Below are positions 42,401 to 48,000 of a stretch of DNA of 64,000 bases, piece by piece (the first letter of the stretch is position 1; each line of letters begins with the position of its first letter). The position numbers and the translations under genes are program-made. The DNA is from Apostichopus japonicus (lineage: Eukaryota > Echinodermata > Holothuroidea > Aspidochirotida > Stichopodidae). The stretch covers positions 2,393,714 to 2,457,713 of the forward strand of contig NC_092567.1 in NCBI RefSeq assembly GCF_037975245.1. Reading direction: 5' to 3'. The notes below the pieces were generated by a model. It made no database searches. It worked only from the letters and a program-made list of their open reading frames with translations, and was not told the origin of the DNA.

Positions 42401-45083
42401 TTACTTTCTCCCTGCTAAACACGAGCAATATTTTATCTCCACCGTTTAACCGTTTAATCAACTTCACAGAACAAAACTGTTCTCCATAAACTAGACAATT
42501 AAGAACCCGCAATGTCTGTAGTCACATATTAGATATGTGAGTTACATTAAGTGCTATTTAATTATGTGTTAATAAGGCAGACTTCCATATACCAACGAGA
42601 AGTACATACAGAACAAAAACGAAGAAAGGGAAATAAAACATTCCTTCTATAAAATTAGTGAGAGGAGCAAGTGAGGGATGTATTAAACAACCAAGGAAAT
42701 CAAGTTAACTCATTTAAAATATATAAACAAAGAATAACAATTAGGACATGTCGTAATATCATGATATATCACTGAATGGCTATTAAATATGTCGAACCAG
42801 TATTGAATAAAATGATGCACTATTCCCAGCCACTGATAGACACGGACTGACCTACTTATCGTCGGTTTCCATGGTTACGTTGTATGACAGTTACAACATT
42901 CCAGGTGTACAATAGACACGTGACTCGTTTATCTTTCTATTCATTATCTTTAACCCTGGCTCGTGTCATCTATTATCATGCTAATTAGGTATTAACGGGA
43001 AAACCAGGTGGTAATCTTTACTGTTAACTTATTTTACTTTAGAAATAAATTGTTTGAATCAATCGTTTGTGCAGAAAACTATTGTAGAAGTAGAGTAGGC
43101 CAACTGTGTGTACTAAAACGGTGATGATGTTATCGGGTATAAAAGGAATTGATTTGAAGGGCTCCCTAAAAAAAGATGATGTGCGAAGGGGGGGGGCGGC
43201 GAAGGAAGGGGTGGTGGTGGGTACAGGTAAGCTGTCTGAGGGGGAGTGGGACAGATGAGGCGAGACTAAAATTACCCAACAGAACACTTGGATTGGGGTA
43301 AAGTATTTAGTCTAGATAGGGAACCAACATTCTCTGTTACATTTTGTTTATAGTCAGACCATTTTAGCTCCATGGTCAGACCAAACAAAACCCTCGGAGT
43401 GTATTATTTCCAGTAATATTTTTTTCAGCGGTCACAGTTATTCTCGGAATGGCGTTGTTTCACATATAACATACGTTAAGCATCGTTCGTTCTCATATGT
43501 TCTATTTATGTAACTACTCAATAGCTTTTGTCTTTTCTTTCGAGATTTGGGTGATGCGCGGTGGGGGGGGGGGGGGGTGACGGGTGCGACTTAAATATTT
43601 TCTTTTTTTATTAGTAGCACGTCAGCTGTAAGTTGAAGATGTCACTGATTATGTTGTGAATGGTAAAGACGGAAAGGAGAAACTTTAACGAGGTTTGATC
43701 TGTGAGAGCAAAGAAGGCGAGAGGAGGCGAGAGGAGGGGTTGGTTTGGGGTGGGGGGTCTAAAATAACACTGCAATGAAACGGACCAAGCAGGGACGTCA
43801 TGATCGAATCAAGTATGAAGTAACATTAATACGAGAAATATTAAAATATTAAACAGTTTTTGTATAAAGTTATCAATTATACAAAGTTGAAGCTCTCGGT
43901 TAATTTTGTAATTATTGTTAAAAATTAGGTTAAAATATAAGCATAAATCATAATTAAGCTTATTTTGTATAACGTCGTATTTCAAACTGTAACGAAGAAA
44001 GTGATGTAGTTTAAGCGGATTAAATTTGAACCTTTGAAATTTATCAGATATACAGATTTGCCTTTAATGATATTTACTGCAATACATTTTTTTTAACTAC
44101 TGTATATAGTTAACTCAATTGCAATTATATATTTCCTTCTAGTTAACTTTTATTTTGTTTTAATTAGTTAACTTATTCTGAGTAACTAGTTTTTAAATTT
44201 TGACAACTAAAACTATTTTATTGGTTGCTTCTTTTGTATGCATTTCAGTTTTGCTAGAGTAAACATTGATCAACATTTTGAGGAGTTTATGCTATTATTA
44301 TTGCCACCATCTTTCTACTTTAAAATTAATAACGATTTCAATCTCTTTTGTTTCTTAAATTAATTGTACATAATTGAAAATCAACTATTTCGGAGGTTTC
44401 AGTCAAAATTAACAGTTATCCTTACAAAACTTTAATTTAGAATATTAATTTTACTCTCTATAATTATTAAAATCCAATTTCCTTGTCTATATATCTCTTA
44501 TTTTATCCTAATAAACATTCCTGTAATTCTAAAACCTATTTAGTTAAATGTTAACATTAAAATAAACAAAGAACAGTTTAAACAACCACCACCCACCCCT
44601 GCACCCCTCTTTTACCAACACCCTCTCAAAATATACCCTATTTATCAATTAATATTTTGTTTTATTTATCATAACATTCTACAAAATTCCTTTTACGATG
44701 ACCTAATTGTTCAAATAAATCCAACTGAAACTTATTACATCCAATTTCTTGACATTAAAATACAGCAGACTTTACATTCTCTATTGTTAGTTTAATATTG
44801 ATAACTTTTATTAATTAAATTAATTCCCTGTTTAAATGTTATGTTGATTCTAACATCTACACCGGAATACTTACTTCAGCTCCTTCAAGCTTGTACACTG
44901 TGAGGAGTAAGACAAGATGGCCGCCAACTCTTCATTAGTTAGTCTCCTGTTGCAGTCATAGATCCACAGCTTCTGGAGAGAACTCAGGATAGAGAGAGAG
45001 AGACCAGACTGAAGGATAAGGTTCAGACCAGACTCATCAACTCTAGGAGAGCAGGAATTTAGCCACACACAAGAGATAGGAAT
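3409..45083 (-). CDS. NLR-type leucine-rich-repeat protein, 3' part (five exons), partial
   Basis: Five minus-strand exons (45083-44875, 37358-37282, 14728-14664, 8233-8198, 3471-3409) each have AG acceptors and GT donors and join without any stop: 69 codons plus 2 bases, then 77, 65, 36 and 63 bases, ending in TAA at 3411-3409, about 150 residues in all. The first exon has LRR-like periodicity (LQKLWIYDCNRRLTNEELAA, then CTSLKELK), and exon two continues a repeat (FYDYDLPDTFPVGSIPSSLK). The tail after the repeats (TGKYRRLNLQTGQWQ, then an acidic and basic end) resembles, from memory, C-termini of echinoderm NACHT/LRR proteins. Such proteins are cytoplasmic innate-immune sensors; the role here is inference because no NACHT or effector domain is in this model. 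Introns are 4.7, 6.4, 22.5 and 7.5 kb, two of them packed with transposons. Upstream exons were not found. Confidence is high for the joined frame, moderate for the family. Confidence 0.72.
5045..5305 (+). mobile_element. tRNA-derived SINE
   Basis: A tRNA-like head occupies 5063-5127: GGAGTG at the start pairs with CACTCC at the end, a box A-like TTAGCTCATAGTTAAAGC follows, and box B AGTTCGAGTC is at 5113-5122. The body runs through a GACTTCGGTC stem region and GATAAGCCAATAAGGCTT to a tail ending AATACAATACATACAT. This is the usual head-body-tail layout of a Pol III SINE. It lies in the last intron of the NLR-like gene. Confidence 0.72.
5306..8197. other. Intronic sequence, no feature seen
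   Basis: Intron between the last two coding exons of the NLR-like gene. Contains one TGACGTCA (7331) and no recognisable exon or element. Confidence 0.55.
8198..8233 (-). CDS. Fourth visible exon, 36-base microexon-like
   Basis: The exon is exactly 12 codons (ACDDKGNLPGEK) between the acceptor CTTTCAG and a GTAAGAG donor. It is short and symmetric in phase, so skipping it would keep the frame. Confidence 0.68.
8529..8561. repeat. 33-base palindrome containing CRE-like sites
   Basis: CGCTGAGTGACGTCAT and ATGATGTCACTCAGCG are complementary at 15 of 16 positions around a central A. The left arm contains TGACGTCA. Confidence 0.7.
8880..8966. mobile_element. One end of a TIR-type element
   Basis: Read on the minus strand from 8966: CAGGGATGTGCCCACGCTGG then GCGGCCCCGC, with GCCCAGCACT repeated twice further in. 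This looks like the terminal region of a hAT MITE. No matching second end was found. Confidence 0.35.
8967..11969. other. Intronic sequence, no gene seen
   Basis: AT-rich intron with a C18-like homopolymer at about 9782-9799 and TGACGTCA at 9304. Small frames show no domain. Confidence 0.55.
11970..14210 (+). repeat. Intronic segmental duplication
   Basis: About 11995-12410 is paralogous to 13570-14205: shared ATTCACTAATCATTAGCAGTCA against AACTCACTAATAAGTAGCAG, AGTTAGTTGCAGG, GGTCAA..TATAACCTA, CAGCTTTATTTAAT, CCAGGGAGC, TAAACGGACTGTT and TGTGTTATGATGAAC, in order. The right copy carries about 260 extra bases after CAGCTTTATTTAAT. Both lie in one intron of the NLR-like gene. Another pair is 9145-9182 and 13444-13482 (GGACCCACA..CAGTCACG). 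Confidence 0.65.
14664..14728 (-). CDS. Third visible exon of the NLR-like gene
   Basis: The 65-base exon has acceptor ATCAG and donor GTAAAG. After completing the split valine codon it encodes WIYSVDTGKYRRLNLQTGQW and Q and ends in phase 0. The other two frames either contain a stop or fail to connect to the neighbours, so the phase match supports the model. Confidence 0.7.
15515..15680. repeat. Long near-perfect fold-back (inverted repeat)
   Basis: The 47-base arms 15515-15561 and 15634-15680 are almost perfectly complementary (GGGGTTAATCAACGGTCTAG against CTAGACCGTTGATTAACCCC and onward). The spacer continues the palindrome imperfectly (GATGCACGAGGGC against GCCCGAGTGCATC), so almost all 166 bases could fold. 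CGTGCGTTACTCACAGGATT at 15786 is a partial further copy of the arm. A fold-back transposon is the likeliest source. Confidence 0.8.
15816..18293. other. Non-coding, upstream of the SAMD3-like remnant
   Basis: Between 16800 and 17900 the motif CTAGGCCTA and variants (CCTAGGCTTAGG, AGGCCTAG) recur many times, with a C homopolymer at about 17369. CpG-containing sequence at 16520-16650 could have been the remnant's promoter or first exon, but no coding exon was found. Confidence 0.5.
18294..18376 (+). pseudogene. SAMD3-like exon A
   Basis: Acceptor TTGGCAG, donor GTACTG; 83 bases, 27 whole codons after two carried-in bases. Encodes the RRRLIVEED...YPWLFEDEE segment, intact. Confidence 0.65.
18948..19110 (+). 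pseudogene. SAMD3-like exon B with two in-frame stops
   Basis: Acceptor CCATAG, donor GTACAT. The exon opens ILLELKRLEGKTTMAQLLGE and stays in family-like sequence to IIRCT, then meets TAG (19047-19049) and, 19 codons on, TAA (19107-19109). The leftover G joins exon C in the correct phase, so the exon limits look right and the stops are real lesions. Confidence 0.6.
19325..19815 (+). mobile_element. CR1-like LINE fragment, 3' end of reverse transcriptase ORF
   Basis: Conceptual translation in two frames gives the well-known end of CR1/jockey-clade reverse transcriptases: HLDSCNRLIYGLP, then after a frameshift near 19460 AARLVTLSRKCEHITPIL, LHWLQVKKRIMCKLMLLTYK and LNKLAPYYLCKLL. Downstream a stop replaces the tryptophan of the KLWNxLP motif (about 19738). 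The fragment is 5' truncated and dead. It sits in the intron between SAMD3-like exons B and C, in the same orientation. Confidence 0.8.
20640..20715 (+). mobile_element. Likely CR1-type LINE 3' terminus
   Basis: GCAGCATTGTGGTCTTGGAC followed by GGAATGCCCTATATAAAAACG and a TTATTATTATTA tail has the look of a CR1-type 3' end with its short microsatellite tail. It probably ends the fragment at 19325-19815, with about 800 bases of intervening sequence, including a G homopolymer, between. Confidence 0.45.
21768..21856 (+). pseudogene. SAMD3-like exon C
   Basis: Acceptor CTTTTAG, donor GTAAGT; 89 bases. Encodes SRMHAAILSVPTLLNEKLGA then MIVFADEDS, the segment that in this family precedes the final beta-rich region. 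Intact. Confidence 0.65.
21950..22355 (+). repeat. Three degenerate tandem copies, about 135 bp each
   Basis: Each copy has GATAGTG..TGGTAGTG, CTTTGGGGT, GGCC..AGGTC, CCATATGGGC and ATCACTCAAAAT-type blocks; copies begin at about 21955, 22095 and 22230. They lie in the intron between SAMD3-like exons C and D. Confidence 0.65.
23064..23356 (+). pseudogene. SAMD3-like terminal exon with frameshift at A9
   Basis: Acceptor TTTGCAG. Opens VTDLSDVPVYIQVTEDEGVP and runs to ...AVFYVLNMAYEPLLKKTLQF before an A9 homopolymer (23259-23267); the zero frame then stops at 23274. One frame over, ILNVDDTTPADKSVNKILEK continues to TGA at 23354, so one base is missing or two extra relative to the ancestor. Confidence 0.62.
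23651..24048 (+). repeat. Two-copy tandem duplication, 199-bp unit
   Basis: TGCGTTTGTTTTGCTATCTG begins at 23651 and again at 23850, and the copies stay nearly identical to the end of the unit (for example CCACGTCCTCGGAAGAATTC in both). GTCCTCGG/CCGAGGAC occurs in inverted pairs within each unit. Open frames of 117 and 185 codons here come from the repeat. Confidence 0.85.
24060..25620 (+). repeat. Three dispersed copies of one repeat family
   Basis: Segments at about 24120-24320, 24425-24620 and 25455-25615 share TTTTTGTT(G/C)TCCATCACATGAAT, GTAGGGCTTAAAGT, TTAAAATGTCAATATCTTCG, CAACGGTATGTCCGATC and TTCATACTTGGTA in the same order and orientation. Between them are T/G-rich sequence and a G homopolymer near 25097. 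No coding sequence seen. Confidence 0.65.
25910..26040 (+). mobile_element. tRNA-like sequence, degenerate SINE head
   Basis: TGGTCTAGCAGTGGTTAAGG (box A-like) is at about 25914, and a second tRNA-like unit has CCCACCA at 25974-25980 pairing with TGGTGGG at 26027-26033, TTAGCTCAACAG as box A and GGTTCGAATC as box B. The second unit is only 60 nt, too short for a functional tRNA, so this is a SINE head or tRNA pseudogene. Confidence 0.5.
26085..26400 (+). repeat. Tandem array, about 106-bp unit, three copies
   Basis: GACTAATCATTTAGGTCGCTTG begins at 26106 and near-identical copies begin at 26211 and 26317. Copies two and three are almost identical. Short AGTCAANTGAC and TGGTCATGTGAC motifs make each unit rich in small inverted repeats; related GTCA-rich sequence continues to about 26520. 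Confidence 0.8.
26636..27470 (+). repeat. Duplicated segment, two copies of about 260 bp
   Basis: 26640-26890 and 27203-27465 are close to identical (shared AGTTGCAGTGCGCA/AATTGCAGTGCGCA, TTAAATAATCGGCCGTTT, ACCGGTTCAGATCTACCCAC). Between them are two further modules with GTGGTCAAAGATAGCAGCAA-type cores. A related module pair recurs at 30138-30345, directly right of the hAT element. Confidence 0.75.
28018..30110. mobile_element. hAT-type DNA transposon, 2.1 kb, internally decayed
   Basis: Terminal inverted repeats read CAGGGGCGTCAATCC at the left and CATGGGCGTCAATCC (reverse complement) at the right. They are flanked by GTTAACAT (28010-28017) and GTTAACAG (30111-30118), an 8 bp target-site duplication with one mismatch, the hAT signature. 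The right third encodes the end of a hAT transposase on the minus strand. A G/C homopolymer sits just inside each end. Sequence at about 29000-29383 may be a second element nested in it. Confidence 0.8.
29551..29920 (-). pseudogene. hAT transposase C-terminal dimerisation region, frameshifted
   Basis: Two minus-strand frames adjoin at about 29770. The upstream one gives VRAMFCEVKALLRLLLVSPA then SSTDVETS; the downstream one gives RRLKTWLRSTMTQQRLNHVM and HIHRERLAQLKPEELAEKFV. Together they match the order of the hAT C-terminal dimerisation domain (the LLLV.P.SS..ER..S.L...K...RS.M...RL pattern), as seen in ZMYM1-like hAT transposases. The conserved E-R before S has changed and a frameshift separates the halves. 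The catalytic N-terminal region was not found in the 2.1 kb element. Confidence 0.75.
30138..30345 (+). repeat. Further copy of the GATAGCAG module pair
   Basis: TGGTCGAAGATAGCAGTAAT and TGGTCAAAGATAGCAGCAAT occur about 107 bases apart, each followed by the same AT-rich body and GCCAGCTAA(T)-type end, matching 26885-27085. Confidence 0.65.
30346..32574. other. Intronic, mostly transposon-derived
   Basis: Apart from the inverted segment and the decamer repeat, there are G homopolymers at about 31120 and 31752 and a possible worn hAT end at 31085. No exon seen. Confidence 0.45.
31426..31466 (+). repeat. Short tandem repeat, 10-base unit
   Basis: AATATCTAGC-type decamers are repeated about four times with one variant (GATATTTAGG). 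Confidence 0.7.
32575..32709. mobile_element. hAT-like end with subterminal GC-rich motif
   Basis: Minus-strand reading from 32709 is CAGGCGCGTATCCAAG, close to the TIRs of the complete hAT elements, followed by the GCGGAGCGCC...GGTTGGAGCGCAGCGTAC motif (32656-32621) and a G homopolymer. The other end was not identified; 31085 (GTGGATCCAAGGGC) is a possible relic. Confidence 0.4.
32823..32940. mobile_element. Left end of a TIR element, homologous to the end at 29290-29383
   Basis: CAGGGACGTTGCTA begins at 32824, followed by GGGGTGGGGATGTCTCACC and ...TTGGTAAAAATGACGA. The reverse complement of 29290-29383 gives the same order (CAGGGACGTCGCTAG, GTGTCTCACCCCC, TTGGTAAAACTGACGA). These are two copies of one family in opposite orientation; neither partner end was located. 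Confidence 0.5.
33242..34006. mobile_element. hAT-type MITE, 765 bp
   Basis: Left end CAGAGACGTTGCCAG, right end (reverse complement) CAGCGACGTAGCCAG, 13 of 15 identical. An exact 8 bp duplication GTATATAT flanks it (33234-33241 and 34007-34014). There is a C homopolymer near the left end and a CCCCCTCCCTTTAGACCCC block near the right end, shared with the element at 39407. No transposase-like frame was seen. Confidence 0.82.
34015..36769. other. Intronic, repeat-rich
   Basis: Holds the hairpin at 34961, G and C homopolymer blocks at 35373, 35452 and 36253, and GGGGGAGCCCCCTGAAG-type sequence at 35995-36015 that looks like worn transposon ends (CTACGTCCCTGG at 35481). No exon recognised. Confidence 0.45.
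34961..35003. repeat. Perfect 16-bp stem hairpin
   Basis: ATCTGCCTATCATCTT (34961-34976) and AAGATGATAGGCAGAT (34988-35003) form a perfect stem with an 11-base loop. No gene was seen next to it. Confidence 0.75.
36770..37174 (+). pseudogene. Possible peptide-GPCR fragment (TM5, loop 3, TM6-like)
   Basis: One continuous frame contains a hydrophobic stretch ERVFYLIIVAVYLSCP, a polar segment HKTSYSAVTSKERNERNMTY, then a second hydrophobic stretch LSLAILSVVTFLLFSLLF. The basic, polar loop between two membrane-like segments, with TSKERNERNMTYLL leading into the second, resembles loop 3 to TM6 of invertebrate peptide GPCRs. No TM1-4 or NPxxY-like TM7 is visible in place. It lies 107 bases from an NLR-like exon on the other strand. 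This is recognition from memory and may be wrong. Confidence 0.33.
37282..37358 (-). CDS. Second visible exon of the NLR-like gene
   Basis: The 77-base exon has acceptor CCATAG and donor GTAATG. Its first base completes the lysine codon from the LRR exon, it encodes FYDYDLPDTFPVGSIPSSLK and five more residues, and its last G starts a valine codon finished at 14728. It closes the last repeat and leads into the tail. Confidence 0.7.
39407..40437. mobile_element. hAT-type non-autonomous element, 1031 bp
   Basis: Both ends begin CACTGGCGGATCCA and an exact 8 bp duplication TGATTGTT flanks the element (39399-39406, 40438-40445). Inside are a C-rich block near the left end and two similar blocks (about 39950-40045 and 40270-40382) with a GGGGAGG...CCCCTCCCC inverted arrangement. 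It lies in the intron between the first two visible NLR-like exons. Confidence 0.85.
39583..40097. mobile_element. Possible nested element, 515 bp
   Basis: CAGAGCTCCCAACT at the left and, as reverse complement, CATAGCTCCCAACT at the right form 13/14 matching terminal inverted repeats. TAAATG flanks both sides (39577-39582, 40098-40103). It lies wholly within the element at 39407-40437. The 6 bp duplication is shorter than the 8 bp expected of hAT elements, so the class is unsure. Confidence 0.55.
40446..44874. other. Intronic, little recognisable
   Basis: Besides the repeat at 41690-42003 there are G-rich stretches at 43180-43260 and 43561-43577. 43800-44870 is very AT-rich. No exon seen. 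Confidence 0.5.
41690..42003 (+). repeat. Two-copy repeat ending in a CA microsatellite
   Basis: Two copies, about 41695-41820 and 41830-41955, share TGACCTCAAATG, TCCCCACAAAAAA, TTGGTCCAAG-type and GAGATATCGTGTTTACAAG blocks; the second runs into AAGCGTCACACACACACG and a CA run to 42001. This ordering with a terminal CA run suggests a dispersed element. The 78-codon open frame here is an artefact. Confidence 0.65.
44875..45083 (-). CDS. LRR exon (first visible exon of the NLR-like gene)
   Basis: The acceptor ...TTCTAG abuts the exon and a strong donor GTAAGT follows it. It enters in phase 0 and ends two bases into a codon. It encodes 69 residues beginning IPISCVWLNSCSPRVDESGL, with two LRR-like repeats containing LxxLxxLxLxxC-type spacing (SSLQKLWIYDCN and TSLKELK). 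The split lysine codon is completed by exon two. Because the exon opens in phase 0 with no ATG context, at least one upstream exon is required. Confidence 0.75.
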
Positions 45084-48000
45084 CTAGAATGAAAGAATAG
45101 AGTTACTGATAATAGAGTAGATAGAGATAAATAGATTGGATTTGGTAAGGATTAGAATAATTATAATAAAATAAAAATAACGAAAAAAAGGTAAAGGAAA
45201 ATAAAGCGATAAACTAAGACATTTAGGTCGTGTTTATTTGTAAGAAGGAATCAGTTATTGAAAAGGATATAAGGGGCTGATTTTATGGGGACACAAATAT
45301 AAACAGGAATAATTACATTAGATTTGAGAAAATAAAGTGGTAATGTAGGATTAAAGGGTTAGTTTGATTGTTTTACAATTAAATTATTCATTAAAGTTTT
45401 TATAGCTAATAAGGTTTAATAAAATAAGAATGCGAGGCTACATATTTTTATTTATTAGTTAATAGGAAACAAATCTCAATGACGGGTTGAGAATTTTATA
45501 AGAAATGGGTCAATAATAATTGAGATTATCTATCTTTTGAAGAAAAATATTGATCAAATTTATTTGTATTTTTATTTAGAACTTTCAGAAGGAAAATATA
45601 ATTTAATGTTATAGGAATCATGAAAAGGAAACTTCTACTCTAACTAATACCAGGTTTTTATAAAGTATAAGGAGAGTTTGAAGAATTATATTTAAATCAA
45701 TAGGTTGTTTCTTATAATTAAAATGCAGTTTAGAGAAGCAGATGTACGGTAGATCAAATTCAAGTTTTCCAGAGAGAAGGTTGACGAGGCTTAAACTCAA
45801 AATTTAATATACAAATTATTTCATTATTGATCCAAATCCGACTATTCTGCTTGAATTATAATTATTTCTAATTAATATGATTTGTTTAAAGATGATGTCC
45901 ATCTGTGTTTAATTAGTTAATTATCAAATTCATTCCTAAGTTACAGTTTGATTGTGACATAACTTCTAGTAGATTTTTTCGAAATGTAACATTTTTCTTT
46001 CTTTGTGTTTGTAGATATTCCTAAATTGGGTATTGCTTATGATCTTAACTTTCTAAACTTTATCGTTTCTTCCAATTAAATAGTACCATCCGCTAATTAT
46101 ATATTTTTTTTTACAAATAATATTGTTATCTGTAAACACTTCATATCCTTGAGGGTTTAATTATACTAATTAATTATTACTTTTAAGTTTAATCGGGTTG
46201 ATTGGGTCTTCATTGAAATATCTTCTGTTACTATGGAGTTCATCGGGTGTGAACAGTTAGCGGAACATTTAACGTTAGAGCTACGGCTCTGGCGAACTTC
46301 TGCTATTGAGAGTTGCAGCAGGGTAAAATAGGTGGCGCACTTTCAATTTCAAAACCATTTTACTTTTTAAACATCATGTGGCCATAAAGTCTGTTGGCTT
46401 GGAAATGACGTACAGTTTTTATAATTATGTGGGCAAAATTAAGACAAACCAGCTGTCAGTAGAACACCACGATCTAGTTGCTCCTGGAAAAACATGGACG
46501 AAAGATTCCTTTTAATAACTATGTATTGCATTTGATTATTACTAGACTTAATAGGAAAACTGTTTTATAGAGGCTCAAAGCTCTGGGCCCTATACAGTAT
46601 TTAACAAAGGTATATTTCATATAAAGTGTCAGGTATATTGGCAGGAGTATGGTCATTCAACTAATCAGTTATTAAATAACATTATTTCAGTTAGCCTGCT
46701 CGATAAAGAAGCTGCAGGTTTCTCACACAAGTGGCTCAAATGTCCGACCTGGTAGATTTAATAAGTTAGGTGATTAAAATGATAATTGTGGAATGTTATA
46801 GATTGACTTGTATTAATGCGTATAAGGCTATGTTATGTACGATTAAAATCGAGTTGAACCATTTTCTGTGATTTAAATTTTTTTGAGGAATAACAAAGTT
46901 TCTAGAGTTTGTCTATTGATACATTTTGTTAGCTAGAATGAAGTAAATGTTAGGCATCAGTACACCTAGAATGTTAATCGCTGGTTTCATTCTTCGCTTA
47001 ATTTAAGATCCCTAAAGAAAACTCAGTGTCTCGATTGCATTTTATTCAACTCCTTTATAGTTAAGATATGCTTTAACTTGGACTTTTCTGATATTCAGTC
47101 AGCAACTAGGCTAAGATCTCTATTATTTATGAGTTAGATTTGCTAAGCATGTCCTCTCGCTAAAAGTAGATAATTATAGTTTTTCGAAGGTGATGAGTGA
47201 GTTTTCTAACATAGCCTAACTTTATTACTACTAGTCTAGCTTATAGCCTAACTAAGTTTGGCCTGGCCGCTTTCCCCCTCTAGCCTATGCCTCTATACCA
47301 TACCGTCAAATTATCTCACTGATCAATGAACGCTGTCTTAACTATTAACAGTGGTTCCTCTCCATTAAATAATCCATCTTAATAACCACTCAACAAGTCA
47401 ATGGTAACAAACAACTCCCAGTCTCCCACGAATATAATACGTACTCTGCAGCTCCACTAATGTAACACTAAAACATTCGTTGTCAGTGATAGATACTAGA
47501 TGTAAACAGGTATTCAATAGCATATACAGGTGTTTTCCAGCTGTTCGCGGGTGATGTTTGAAATTTGTAACATACATTTTGGCGCCAATAGAAGTAAATG
47601 TACGAGAGATGTAACGTTATACATACCCGGTGAAAACAGACAGTTTGAAAACTGACGTCGATTGGGTATGTCTTAAGGAAGGGGTCGAGGAAGTAAATAA
47701 TACAACACAACCTATATCAATTAGATCAAGCTATGATTGACATTTCTACCTAAGCGGTAGGGTGTTAGTTCCCGTGCACCCCCTCCCCCTCCCCCACCAC
47801 CGGTTAAAATTTGGGCAAATAGCATTTCATGTACACATTCCCCACCCTATTATCTGCTAGTGGATGCATAAACAAGCAATAAACACACAAGTTTGAATAC
47901 CGTCTGTTTCAAATGATTTAAAGAGTACATGTTTAATGAATAATAAAACCTACATGAAATAACATAAATTGAACAGCCTTGCTCCGTCCTACACATCTTG

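Noticed and set aside
43039-43287. 82-codon minus-strand frame rich in Pro/Ser
   Set aside because: It is the complement of a G-rich low-complexity stretch.
46232-46322. ATG-initiated plus-strand frame of 30 codons ending at a GTAAAA donor
   Set aside because: It could be a first exon, but no downstream partner with matching phase was found and such short frames are expected by chance.
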